A DNA stretch of 64,000 nt from Halobacillus shinanisalinarum (lineage in GTDB: Bacteria; Bacillota; Bacilli; Bacillales; Halobacillaceae). Each line of letters starts with the position of its first letter. Position 1 is the stretch's first letter. The stretch is from contig NZ_CP095074.1 in assembly GCF_022919835.1 (NCBI RefSeq), positions 4,194,001-4,258,000 of the forward strand, written 5' to 3'. The notes beneath the pieces are model-generated. The model had not been told where the DNA came from. It did not search any database and was given only the letters and a program-made list of their open reading frames with translations. Of the stretch, positions 1 through 9,539 are shown in pieces. The translations under genes and the position numbers were made by a program.

Positions 1-625
<625 letters not shown>

Positions 626-650
626 TTCACTTTATCATAGCGATTTAGAT

Positions 651-846
651 GTATAAGAGGAAGTTCAAAAAGTCCTCAAATGATTAACGGCGCATTTCTT
701 GTTGCTCGGTTTTTCCGACCTCACGTAGGAAAGGCATACGCTGTGGTCGGAAAAACTGTCGCGCCCTCGACCTTCTTGCGACGTACGGGATGTGCCAGTG
801 TCGACGTTCCCATTCGTCAACTTTTCGAACACACACTAGTAAGTAG
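651..846. repeat. Dispersed MITE-like repeat, copy A
   Basis: About 195 bp with inverted ends AGTTCAAAAAGT and ACTTTTCGAACA. A second full copy lies at 24240-24410, a truncated inverted copy at 63714-63856 and one end only at 3155-3182. The shared core includes TTGCTCGGTTTTTCCG and CATACGCTGTGGTC. Inside this copy GGTTTTTCCGACC and GGTCGGAAAAAC can pair. No ORF is present. It abuts the 5' end of the trpS leader. A non-autonomous element is an inference. Confidence 0.8.
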
Positions 847-894
847 CTTTTAGAAAATTATAGAAGAGTCTCTCTTCCTTTGCAAGTCTAGTCC

Positions 895-1263
895 TTAATT
901 ATAATATACAGCAAGCAATGCGGCTAACCCAATACTCAAAATTACCCCTTGAAACATAAAGAAACGTGACCATGAACGATGCACAATCTCAGATGGCAAA
1001 GGTTTATCTTCCCATTCATCGAGGTAGTCCTTATTCTTTGACATACGGTTTGTGAACCTTCTCATGCTGTAAGTGATTCCATCAAAGAACCCACCGCGAA
1101 CAACCCATAAAATCAATCCGATAAATAAATAAACGTAAGCTATATAAAATAATAAATTGATGAAGTTAAGGAGGTCATGAGCTGGCGCCCAAAATACAAA
1201 GAGCAGTGCGCATAGGAAGAAATTCAACACAACGATTGTCCATTTGCTCCGTACAATGGCCAT
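895..1263 (-). CDS. Small membrane protein, DUF3899-like
   Basis: A 122-residue protein with a hydrophobic N-terminal half (about residues 8-55, two or three membrane spans), a basic and polar middle segment (about 65-100, RRFTNRMSKNKDYLDEW) and a C-terminal span ending ALLAVYYN. The start at 1263 is preferred over the GTG at 1272 because AAAGGTG then lies seven bases upstream. Size and layout resemble the DUF3899 family of Bacillaceae, which has no known function; I assign that family tentatively. It sits alone between trpS and the divergent opp genes. Role unknown. Confidence 0.7.
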   Translation of the reverse strand: MAIVRSKWTIVVLNFFLCALLFVFWAPAHDLLNFINLLFYIAYVYLFIGLILWVVRGGFFDGITYSMRRFTNRMSKNKDYLDEWEDKPLPSEIVHRSWSRFFMFQGVILSIGLAALLAVYYN

Positions 1264-1365
1264 TTCGTTCACACCTTTCTGAAAAACTCTTACATATTAT
1301 AGCATGTTTTTGATTTCAAATATATGCTTTATACGAGGGTTGAAATGTATTTTAATTACAGGGGG

Positions 1366-1407
1366 TGCAAAGTTGTACTAAAATTTGTATAATTGAAAGC
1401 GTTGGCA
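1366..1407 (+). promoter_or_regulatory. Promoter of first oppA with overlapping cre-like site
   Basis: TGCAAA (1366-1371) and TATAAT (1388-1393) are 16 bp apart. The same TGCAAA-N16-TATAAT arrangement precedes the second oppA, so the promoter was duplicated with the gene. Directly after the -10, TGAAAGCGTTGGCA (1394-1407) matches 13 of 14 positions of the CcpA operator consensus TGWAANCGNTNWCA. Catabolite repression of the peptide importer is inferred. Confidence 0.55.
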
Positions 1408-1440
1408 AAATGTACATAAAATAAAGGGAGGAATGATTAC

Positions 1441-3104
1441 ATGAAAGGAAAAAAGTGGTTTGTACTAGCGTTGACATTAGTTCTAAGTATTTTTCTGTCC
1501 GCCTGTAGTGGAGAAGATTCAGAAACTAGTTCTGAAGGCAATAGTGATGGAGAAAGTTCTAAATCCAGCAAACAGGTACTTAATCTAATTGATAAAGCGG
1601 AAATTCCGTCAATGGATTCATCACTCACGATAGATGCGCTGGCATCTCAGTGGTTAGGATCAACAAAGGATGGACTGTATCGCCTTGGCGAAGGCGGTGA
1701 GCCGGAGCCTGGAATTGCGATGGAGCACGAGGTAAGTGATGACGGATTAGTATGGACCTTTCATTTACGCGATGATGCGACATGGTCTAATGGAGACCCT
1801 GTTACGGCACATGACTTTGTTTTTGCCTGGCAGCGGGCGGTTGATCCAGACACAGGGTCTGAGTACGGTCCCTATATGATGGGGGGCGTGATTAAAAACG
1901 CTACAGCTGTTTCAAAAGGGGAAGTGTCTGTTGATGAATTAGGAGTAAAAGCTGTTGATGATTATACTTTTGAAGTTACGTTAGAGCAGCCAACACCTTA
2001 TTTCGAATCGATGACGACGTTCGGGACATTCCTGCCGCTTAACGAGAAATTTGTTAAAGAACAAGGTGAAAATTACGCGATGGAAGCAGATGCATTGCTT
2101 TCAAACGGACCTTTTATCATGACTGAATGGAATCATGGGGAAGGTTGGACAGTGGAAAAAAACGAAGATTACTGGGATGCTGATGCGGTTAAACTTGATC
2201 AGATTAACGTAAGTGTTGTAAAAGAAACAGCAGCAGCCGTTAACTTATATCAAACAGGGAAAGTTGACCGTGTGAATCTATCCTCAGAATTCGTAGATGA
2301 GTATCGGTCCTCTGAAGAATTTAAGGTGGAAGAAGAACCAACGACATTCTTCCTTAAGATGAACCAGGAAAATGAAATACTGGCAAACAAGAAAGCGCGT
2401 AAGGCGATTCAGATGGTGATCGACCGTCAGGCGATGGTAGATGTTATTTTAAATAATGGATCCATTCCTGTTGGGGGATTGTTCCTGGGAATTTTGTCAA
2501 ACACCCTGAGTCTGGAAAAGACTTCCGAGAAATCAATGGAAGCCTTATTGAAACAAATGTAGAAAAAGCAAATGAGCTGTGGGCTCAAGCAAAAGAAGAA
2601 CTAGGCATTGAAGAAGCAGAGCTTGGGTATTTAGGTGGCGACACAGAAGTTGCTCAAAACCTTGATGCCTATGTGAAAGACCAACTTGAACAACTGGAAG
2701 GGTTAACAGTCAATGTGGAGAGTGTACCTTTTCAAATTCGTCTAGAGCGAGATAAGAATATGGATTATGACCTCGAGAATTACGGTTGGGGACCTGATTA
2801 TATCGACCCGAATACATTCTTAAACATTTGGGTAACGAATCAGGGGAATAATAAAACGGGTTATTCAAGTGAAAAGTATGATAAGTTAATTGAAAAAGCA
2901 GCTACCGAACTTGCATTAAAGCCGATTGAACGCTTTGAGACATTTTTAGAGGCCGAGAATTTGCTCATTAAAGAAGATGCGGTGCTTGCACCTCTCTACC
3001 AGCGAGCAAGGGCACAGCTTTGGAAGCCTTATGTGAAAAATGTAACCGCCAACCCAATGGGTCCTGACTATACGTACAAATATGCCTTTGTTGAAGGTAA
3101 ATAA
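1441..3104 (+). pseudogene. oppA: Oligopeptide-binding lipoprotein, first tandem copy, frameshifted
   Basis: This copy parallels the intact oppA at 3452-5134 throughout. It starts with a lipoprotein signal (LSAC, Cys at residue 22) and an acidic Ser-rich linker. Reading is continuous to codon ~345, then shifts frame in TTGGGGGATT (G run 2473-2477). Adding one G restores GGIVPGNFVKHPESG, matching GGDIPKNFVKHPESG of the neighbour, and the rest continues to 3104. As written, the product would end at 2562 after 373 residues and lack the C-terminal lobe. The lesion could be genuine inactivation of a redundant copy or a homopolymer sequencing error, since the remainder is under no visible decay. 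Confidence 0.88.
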
Positions 3105-3116
3105 TAGAACAATTAA

Positions 3117-3148
3117 GGAGGAGGGGATCTGACAGATCCCCTCCTTTT
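3117..3148 (+). terminator. Rho-independent terminator after first oppA
   Basis: GGAGGGGATCTG and CAGATCCCCTCC form a 12-bp stem with a very small loop, followed by TTTT. It separates the two oppA copies into distinct transcripts. Confidence 0.9.
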
Positions 3149-3154
3149 GATTTG

Positions 3155-3182
3155 TAGAGAATGTTCAAAAAGTCACCAAATG
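3155..3182. repeat. End fragment of the MITE-like repeat (copy D)
   Basis: AGAGAATGTTCAAAAAGTCA followed by CCAAATG is nearly identical to the left end of copy B at 24240. Homology stops after about 28 bp, so only one terminus remains. Confidence 0.5.
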
Positions 3183-3360
3183 CTTGTAGTAGTAAAATTG
3201 ATTACGTGAATGTTTTCATATCACAAAGTAGTAAAATATTATCCTAAACCATTATATAATAGTTAGCTTTTTGTAAATTAAACTAGGTAATTAGTTGTGT
3301 TTTATGTTACGCGAACGTAATAATAGCAAGCTTTGTGAAATTTTTATAAAAAAAAGGTAA

Positions 3361-3388
3361 TGCAAAATAGTTTGAAAACTTGTATAAT
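3361..3388 (+). promoter_or_regulatory. Promoter of second oppA
   Basis: TGCAAA (3361-3366) and TATAAT (3383-3388) with a 16-bp spacer, the same arrangement as before the first oppA. No cre-like site follows here, a difference between the copies. Confidence 0.5.
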
Positions 3389-3451
3389 TCGTAATGTGGA
3401 CAAAGAGCCACACCAAAATTCAGAAAAATTTTAGGGGAGGTCATTTTCTAC

Positions 3452-5134
3452 ATGAAAAAGACAAATTGGTTATTGCTAGTACTAGCACTAGTATTTAGCA
3501 TGTTCCTCGCTGCTTGTTCAGGAGGCGGAGATTCAGAAACTGGATCTGATGGCGGTACTGACAGCGGTAGCGAAGGAGAAGAAGCTGCTGGGGACAGCGA
3601 GCAAGTACTTAACCTATCTGACTCAGCTGAAATTCCAACAATGGACTCATCACTAGCTACAGATGCGGTAGCATTCCAATGGTTAGGATCTACGAAAGAC
3701 GGTCTTTACCGTCTTGGCGAAAACGGAGAGCCTGAGCCAGGAATCGCAAAGAGTCATGAAGTAAGTGAAGATGGTCTTATTTGGACATTCACACTACGTG
3801 AAGACGCCACTTGGTCTAACGGAGACCCTGTAACTGCAAATGATTTCGTGTTTGCATGGCAGCGTGCCGTTAACCCTGACACGGGTTCCGAATACGGTCC
3901 ATACATGTTAGGCGGAGTTGTTAAAAATGCTTCATCGATCGCTGCAGGAGACACTCCAGTTGAAGAGCTAGGCGTTAAGGCTGTAGATGACTATACATTA
4001 GAAGTCACCTTAGAAAAACCTGTTCCTTACTTCGAATCAATGACAACATTTGGCACATTCCTACCAATGAATAAGAAGTTCGTAGAAGAACAAGGTGAGA
4101 ATTATGCAATGGAAGCGGATACAATGATGGCAAACGGACCATTCAAAATGACTGAATGGAGTCATGGAGAAGGTTGGACTCTTGAGAAGAATGAAGATTA
4201 CTGGGATGCAGAAAACGTTAAACTTAATCAAATCAACGTCAGTGTTGTTAAAGAAACAGCTTCTGATGTTAACCTGTATCAAACAGGAGAGATTGATCGT
4301 GTTAACTTATCAGCGGAATTCGTTGATCAGTATCGTTCGTCAGAAGAGTACCGTGTACAAGAAGAACCAACTTTGTTCTATCTTAAGATGAACCAGGAAA
4401 ATGAAATCTTGTCTAATGTAAATGCACGTAAAGCGATTCAAATGGTTATTGATCGTCAATCCATGGTAGACGTGATTCTTAACAATGGTTCCATCCCTGC
4501 TGGCGGTGACATTCCTAAAAACTTTGTTAAGCACCCTGAAAGTGGGGAAGATTTCCGTGAAATTAACGGTTCACTAGTGGAAACAGACGTAGAAAAAGCA
4601 CAAGAACTTTGGGGGAAAGCTAAGGAAGAGTTAGGCATTGAAACAGCAGAGCTTGGCTACCTTGGCGGTGATACTGAAGTGGCTCAAAACCTTGATGCTT
4701 ATATCAAAGACCAACTTGAACAACTTGAGGGTCTAACAGTTAACGTCGAAAGTGTTCCATTCCAAATTCGTATCGAACGTGATAAGAATATGGACTATGA
4801 ATTGCAAAATGCTGGCTGGGGTCCTGACTACATCGATCCGAACACATTCCTGAACATGTGGGTAACGGACGGTGGCAACAACCATACAGGCTACGCCAAC
4901 GAAGAGTATGATGCTTTAATAGAGAAAGCGAACACTGAGCTTGCAATGGACCCTGTTCCTCGTTTTGAAACATTCCTTGAAGCTGAGAAAATGCTGATTC
5001 AAGAAGATGCAGTACTTGCACCTCTTTATCAGCGTGCAAGAGCACGACTTTGGAAACCTTACGTGAAGAACGTATTTATTCAGCCAATGGGTCCTGATTT
5101 CACTTACAAATATGCTTATATCGAAGGTAAATAA
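3452..5134 (+). CDS. oppA: Oligopeptide ABC transporter substrate-binding lipoprotein
   Basis: Captures extracellular oligopeptides and hands them to the OppBC channel. The 560-residue length is normal for OppA. A lipoprotein signal peptide ends at FLAAC with Cys22 as the lipidated residue, followed by a flexible linker rich in Gly, Ser, Asp and Glu. The body belongs to the SBP family 5 (for example DGLYRLGENGEPEPGIA, then WTFTLREDATWSNGDPVTA). The ATG is preceded by AGGGGAGG. In this group the Opp system typically feeds nutrition, competence and sporulation signalling. It is the second of two tandem oppA genes and the intact one, so it should supply the binding function of the operon. Confidence 0.95.
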   Translation: MKKTNWLLLVLALVFSMFLAACSGGGDSETGSDGGTDSGSEGEEAAGDSEQVLNLSDSAEIPTMDSSLATDAVAFQWLGSTKDGLYRLGENGEPEPGIAKSHEVSEDGLIWTFTLREDATWSNGDPVTANDFVFAWQRAVNPDTGSEYGPYMLGGVVKNASSIAAGDTPVEELGVKAVDDYTLEVTLEKPVPYFESMTTFGTFLPMNKKFVEEQGENYAMEADTMMANGPFKMTEWSHGEGWTLEKNEDYWDAENVKLNQINVSVVKETASDVNLYQTGEIDRVNLSAEFVDQYRSSEEYRVQEEPTLFYLKMNQENEILSNVNARKAIQMVIDRQSMVDVILNNGSIPAGGDIPKNFVKHPESGEDFREINGSLVETDVEKAQELWGKAKEELGIETAELGYLGGDTEVAQNLDAYIKDQLEQLEGLTVNVESVPFQIRIERDKNMDYELQNAGWGPDYIDPNTFLNMWVTDGGNNHTGYANEEYDALIEKANTELAMDPVPRFETFLEAEKMLIQEDAVLAPLYQRARARLWKPYVKNVFIQPMGPDFTYKYAYIEGK

Positions 5135-5165
5135 GGTTTACCCGTATATAGGCTAGCTAATAGGG

Positions 5166-5208
5166 GAGAGAGTATATGTCCAAAGAGTTGGCGTATGCTC
5201 TCTTTTTC
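5166..5208 (+). terminator. Attenuating hairpin between oppA and oppB
   Basis: GAGAGTATATG pairs with CGTATGCTCTC (with G-U pairs) and is followed by TTTTT. No promoter is obvious before oppB, so partial termination here would give more binding protein than permease, as is common in such operons. Confidence 0.65.
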
Positions 5209-5294
5209 CCTGTAAAGAGAATATTCTAATAATAGACAAATTTCAGTTAATTCCGCGTGATATAGCATAGCGTTATTTCCCAGGAGGTGTTTGT

Positions 5295-6221
5295 ATGGCA
5301 CGTTATATACTTCAACGTTTGGTATATATGATATTAACATTGTTTTTGATCGCAACATTATCTTTCTTCTTAATGAAATTTCTACCTGGTACACCCCTAA
5401 GTGCTGCGGATAAGTTATCAGAAGAACAGCAGCAAATTGTTTTAGAAAAGTATGGGCTGGACGATCCGGTGCCTGTGCAATATTTCAATTATATGGTGGG
5501 CTTGGCACAAGGGGATATGGGGATTTCCTTCCAATTTGATAATCGTGAAGTGACAGATATTCTTATGACACGTATTGGGCCATCCATGCAATTAGGGTTC
5601 CAAGCGATGTTTTTCGGCTCTATTTTAGGTGTATTACTCGGGTTGGTCTCAGCTCTCTACCATAATGGTCCACTCGACTATGGCTCTACATTTACAGCCA
5701 TACTTGGACAATCGATTCCCTCGTTTGTATTTGCAGGGATTCTTCAGTATTTTGTTGGCGTAAAACTAGGATGGTTTCCAGTTGCCCTGTGGGGAACGTG
5801 GCAGCATACGGTATTGCCGACAGTAGCTTTAGCTATCTTTCCAATGGCGATTGCGGCCCGTTTTATGCGAACAGAAATGCTTGAGGTTATGGGGTCAGAC
5901 TATATTACAACAGCACGAGCTAAAGGTGTAAATAAATTTGGTGTTGTGTTTAAACATGGGGTGCGAAACGCCTTGATCCCACTTGTTACCGTTCTAGGAC
6001 CACTAGCTATCGGTTTAATAACAGGGACGCTAGTAATTGAAAATATTTTTGCTGTACCAGGTCTTGGTGAACAGTTTGTTAAGTCAGTTAACACTAACGA
6101 CTTCCCAATTATAATGGGTACAACGTTATTAATTTCATTCCTGTTTGTCATAATCGTCCTAGTCGTTGACCTGTTATATGGAGTCATTGATCCTAGAATC
6201 CGACTGTCAGAAGGAGAGTAG
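5295..6221 (+). CDS. oppB: Oligopeptide ABC transporter permease OppB
   Basis: Inner channel subunit, 308 residues, six predicted membrane spans. It begins MARYILQRLVYMILTLFLIA, typical of the OppB/DppB N-terminus, with PGTPLS in the first extracellular loop. The binding-protein-dependent transport signature (EAA loop that contacts the ATPases) is visible as YITTARAKGVNKFGVVFKHG. An AGGAGGTG ribosome site precedes the ATG. The stop is followed after 8 bases by oppC. Confidence 0.95.
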   Translation: MARYILQRLVYMILTLFLIATLSFFLMKFLPGTPLSAADKLSEEQQQIVLEKYGLDDPVPVQYFNYMVGLAQGDMGISFQFDNREVTDILMTRIGPSMQLGFQAMFFGSILGVLLGLVSALYHNGPLDYGSTFTAILGQSIPSFVFAGILQYFVGVKLGWFPVALWGTWQHTVLPTVALAIFPMAIAARFMRTEMLEVMGSDYITTARAKGVNKFGVVFKHGVRNALIPLVTVLGPLAIGLITGTLVIENIFAVPGLGEQFVKSVNTNDFPIIMGTTLLISFLFVIIVLVVDLLYGVIDPRIRLSEGE

Positions 6222-6229
6222 TACCTATT

Positions 6230-7360
6230 ATGGATAATCACAAACCGAACAAGGATTTATTTGTACCTGTAGATTTAAAAAATAATGAGAGTGAAAAAAT
6301 TACACGTCCGGCTTTATCCTTCTGGAAGGATTCATTTATCCGATTGCGTAAAAACGCAGGGGCAATGGTTGGACTCGTCGTATTAATATTATTAGGACTG
6401 TTGGCTATTTTTGGTCCGTATCTTAATGACTTTGGACAATATGATCAAGACTTATCCGTAGCAAAGATGCCGCCAAAGATTGATGGATTAGGATGGTTAG
6501 GTTTTGATGGGACCTTAAGTTCTGTCCAAAGTGCAGAAACTGTCGAAGAAGCACAAGAAAAGGCGCTAATGCGCTATAGTAATCAGGAAGAATATATTCA
6601 GACAACTATTATAAATGACGGGAGCAATGGACAGCCAGCTGAGGTTGAAGCTGAATATGATGTTTATGCAGCAAAAGATCAGCAAACAAATTATTGGTTT
6701 GGTACAGATGGACTTGGCCGTGACTTATGGTCAAGAACCTGGCATGGTACGAGGGTATCACTTTTTATTGCTTTTGTAGCCACAGCCATTGACATGTTGA
6801 TTGGGGTTGCTTACGGTGGGATCTCTGCTTATTACGGCGGTCGCGTTGATAACTATATGCAGCGTGTAATCGAGATTCTAATTGGGATTCCCAACCTGGT
6901 CATTGTTATCTTGATGATCTTGATATTGGACCCTGGGATAACATCAATTATTATTGCCTTAGCCTTAACCGCGTGGATATCGATGGCCAGGATAGTCAGG
7001 GGGCAAATTCTTAAACTGAAGAACCAAGAATTTGTCCTAGCCTCAAGAACTTTAGGTGCGCCGGACAATCGTATCTTAAGAAAACATCTAATTCCGAACG
7101 TATTGGGATTAATCGTTATTAACACGATGTTTACCATACCAAGTGCAATCTTCTTTGAGGCCTTCTTGAGCTTCATTGGCCTTGGTCTCCCAACACCAAT
7201 GGCTTCACTAGGTACACTAGTTAATGATGGGTTCGCATCCCTGCAAATCTATCCGCATATTCTAGTATTCCCGGCAGTCGTTATTTCATTAATTATGATT
7301 GGGTTTAATGTATTAGCTGACGGACTTCGAGATGCATTTGATCCGAAAATGCGCGAATAG
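6230..7360 (+). CDS. oppC: Oligopeptide ABC transporter permease OppC
   Basis: Second channel subunit, 376 residues, longer than the usual ~300. The extra length lies between the first membrane span (about residues 45-65) and the permease domain: residues ~70-145 form a hydrophilic insertion. YWFGTDGLGRDLWSR is the DppC/OppC hallmark before the second span. The EAA loop reads FVLASRTLGAPDNRILRKH. The C-terminus DGLRDAFDPKMRE is characteristic. Cotranscribed with oppB and oppD. Confidence 0.94.
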   Translation: MDNHKPNKDLFVPVDLKNNESEKITRPALSFWKDSFIRLRKNAGAMVGLVVLILLGLLAIFGPYLNDFGQYDQDLSVAKMPPKIDGLGWLGFDGTLSSVQSAETVEEAQEKALMRYSNQEEYIQTTIINDGSNGQPAEVEAEYDVYAAKDQQTNYWFGTDGLGRDLWSRTWHGTRVSLFIAFVATAIDMLIGVAYGGISAYYGGRVDNYMQRVIEILIGIPNLVIVILMILILDPGITSIIIALALTAWISMARIVRGQILKLKNQEFVLASRTLGAPDNRILRKHLIPNVLGLIVINTMFTIPSAIFFEAFLSFIGLGLPTPMASLGTLVNDGFASLQIYPHILVFPAVVISLIMIGFNVLADGLRDAFDPKMRE

Positions 7361-7375
7361 GAGGTAGGTGTAATC

Positions 7376-8434
7376 ATGGAAAAATTATTAGAAGTGAAAA
7401 ATATGCATGTATCCTTTGACACCTATGGTGGTGAAGTGCAAGCTGTACGTGGGGTTAATTTCGATTTAAAGAGAGGGGAAACTCTGGCGATTGTAGGAGA
7501 GTCGGGTTCTGGTAAATCTGTAACAACGAAAGCATTGATGAAGCTGATCCCTATGCCTCCTGGTCGAATTAAAGAAGGAGAAATCCTTTTTGAAGGACGC
7601 GATCTGGCAAAAATGTCCGAGAAACAAATGCAGAAGATCCGCGGAAAAGAAATCTCGATGATTTTTCAGGATCCAATGACTTCCCTTAACCCGACCATGA
7701 AAGTTGGGAGTCAAATTATGGAGGGGCTTATTAAGCACCAGAAGATGAATAAAACTCAGGCACGTAAGCGTGTCATCGAACTGCTTGAGCTTGTGGGGAT
7801 TCCTGACCCTGAAAGTCGTATCAAACAATATCCCCACCAATTTTCAGGGGGCATGAGACAGCGTGTGGTTGTTGCCATAGCCTTAGCTTGTAATCCTAAG
7901 CTGCTTATTGCTGATGAACCGACGACTGCTCTCGATGTTACGATTCAAGCACAGATTTTAGAACTGATGAAGGATATTCAAAAGAAAACTGATTCTGCAA
8001 CAATCTTTATTACCCATGATCTTGGAGTAGTAGCAAACGTCGCTGACCGTGTAGCGGTTATGTATGCCGGTCGCATTGTAGAAGTGGGAACGGTTGACGA
8101 TATTTTCTACAACCCTAAACACCCATATACGTGGGGACTGCTCGGTTCCATGCCATCATTAGATAGCGCTGATGAAGAGCTTTATGCGATTCCAGGCTCT
8201 CCGCCGGATCTGCTTGACCCGCCTAAGGGGGATGCCTTTGCCCCTCGTAACGAGTATGCCATGCAAATTGACTTAGAGCAGGAGCCGCCAATGTTCAAAA
8301 TATCTGATACTCACTATGCAGCAACATGGCTGCTGCATGAGAATGCACCAGATGTTGATCCCCCAGAATCAATTAAAAAACGTATGGAGGGTATGGCTCA
8401 ATCGTCTATGTCTACGGAAGGTGATCGTGTATGA
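7376..8434 (+). CDS. oppD: Oligopeptide ABC transporter ATP-binding protein OppD
   Basis: One of two ATPases that power the importer at the inner face of the membrane, 352 residues. Walker A is GESGSGKS, the ABC signature is FSGGMRQR, Walker B is [12 protein letters not shown] and the switch His follows in [11 protein letters not shown]. The C-terminal oligopeptide-transporter extension ([13 protein letters not shown]...) is present. Its last 4 bases overlap the start of oppF (ATGA), indicating translational coupling. Confidence 0.96.
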   Translation: MEKLLEVKNMHVSFDTYGGEVQAVRGVNFDLKRGETLAIVGESGSGKSVTTKALMKLIPMPPGRIKEGEILFEGRDLAKMSEKQMQKIRGKEISMIFQDPMTSLNPTMKVGSQIMEGLIKHQKMNKTQARKRVIELLELVGIPDPESRIKQYPHQFSGGMRQRVVVAIALACNPKLLIADEPTTALDVTIQAQILELMKDIQKKTDSATIFITHDLGVVANVADRVAVMYAGRIVEVGTVDDIFYNPKHPYTWGLLGSMPSLDSADEELYAIPGSPPDLLDPPKGDAFAPRNEYAMQIDLEQEPPMFKISDTHYAATWLLHENAPDVDPPESIKKRMEGMAQSSMSTEGDRV

Positions 8435-9375
8435 GTCAAGAGAAACTGTTAGAAATAACCAATTTAAAACAGCATTTTAAGACAGGTCGACATAGTGTAG
8501 TCAAAGCCGTCGATGGCTTGACATTCGATATCTATAAAGGGGAAACATTTGGACTTGTTGGGGAGTCCGGCTGTGGAAAGTCAACAACGGGACGTACGAT
8601 TATCCGCCTTTATGATGCAACAGATGGCCAGGTATTGTTTGACGGTGAAGATGTTCACGGTAAAAAGTCACGGGATGAACTGAAGAAGTTCAACCGGGAA
8701 ATGCAAATGATTTTCCAGGATCCTTATGCGTCTTTAAACCCTCGTATGAAGGTTGAGGATATAATAGCAGAGGGAATGGACATTCACAATCTTGCGAGTG
8801 ACGAAAAAGCACGAAAAAACCGTGTTCATGAACTGTTAGAAACGGTTGGTCTAAATAAAGAGCACGCCAACCGTTACCCTCACGAATTTAGTGGTGGGCA
8901 ACGGCAGCGTATCGGGATTGCTAGGGCACTGGCTGTAGATCCAAGTTTCATTATTGCTGATGAGCCAATCTCTGCATTGGATGTATCGATTCAAGCACAG
9001 GTGGTTAATTTACTGAAGCAGTTACAAAATGAGCATGGGTTAACGTATTTGTTTATTGCCCACGACCTTTCTATGGTCAAGTACATCAGTGATCGAATTG
9101 GTGTGATGTACTTTGGTAAAATGGTTGAGCTTGCAAGTGCTGAAGATCTTTACAAGCATCCGATGCACCCATATACACAGTCGTTACTATCGGCGATTCC
9201 ATTACCAGATCCAGAATACGAACGTTCTCGTGAGCGTTTCACTTATGATCCAAGTGATCATGATACAAGTGAAGAACCAGAATTTAGAGAAGTCCGTCCA
9301 GGGCACTGGGTTCTATGTACAACGAGGGAATTTGATCATTACAAAAAAGAACATGGTACTAGTGTGAAGAGTTAG
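8431..9375 (+). CDS. oppF: Oligopeptide ABC transporter ATP-binding protein OppF
   Basis: Partner ATPase of OppD, 314 residues. Walker A GESGCGKS, signature FSGGQRQRIGIARAL, Walker B IIADEPISALD and switch FIAHDLSMVKY are all present. The C-terminal extension HPYTQSLLSAIPLPDP is family-typical. Starts inside the last codons of oppD and is the last gene of the operon, with a terminator just after it. Confidence 0.96.
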   Translation: MSQEKLLEITNLKQHFKTGRHSVVKAVDGLTFDIYKGETFGLVGESGCGKSTTGRTIIRLYDATDGQVLFDGEDVHGKKSRDELKKFNREMQMIFQDPYASLNPRMKVEDIIAEGMDIHNLASDEKARKNRVHELLETVGLNKEHANRYPHEFSGGQRQRIGIARALAVDPSFIIADEPISALDVSIQAQVVNLLKQLQNEHGLTYLFIAHDLSMVKYISDRIGVMYFGKMVELASAEDLYKHPMHPYTQSLLSAIPLPDPEYERSRERFTYDPSDHDTSEEPEFREVRPGHWVLCTTREFDHYKKEHGTSVKS

Positions 9376-9387
9376 TTACTCGGAGAA

Positions 9388-9421
9388 AAGGCCTTGCGTT
9401 TGATAAAGCAAGGTCTTTCTT
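9388..9421 (+). terminator. Terminator of the opp operon
   Basis: AAAGGCCTTGC and GCAAGGTCTTT form a stem around GTTTGATAAA; TTTCTTTAT follows. Confidence 0.85.
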
Positions 9422-9539
9422 TATGTGGAAATTTAGGAACAATATGAAAAAAATTATCATAAGTTGTCAAAAAGTACTGTTCATAACGACTAGTCATCTT
9501 ATATACTTAAGAGAGCACATAAAATAGGAGTAGGATAAA

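Noticed and set aside
5900..6241. 113-codon minus-strand ORF opposite oppB
   Set aside because: Shadow ORF caused by codon bias of the membrane protein gene.
9113..9367. 84-codon plus-strand ORF inside oppF
   Set aside because: Out-of-frame shadow of oppF; basic, low-information sequence and no ribosome site.
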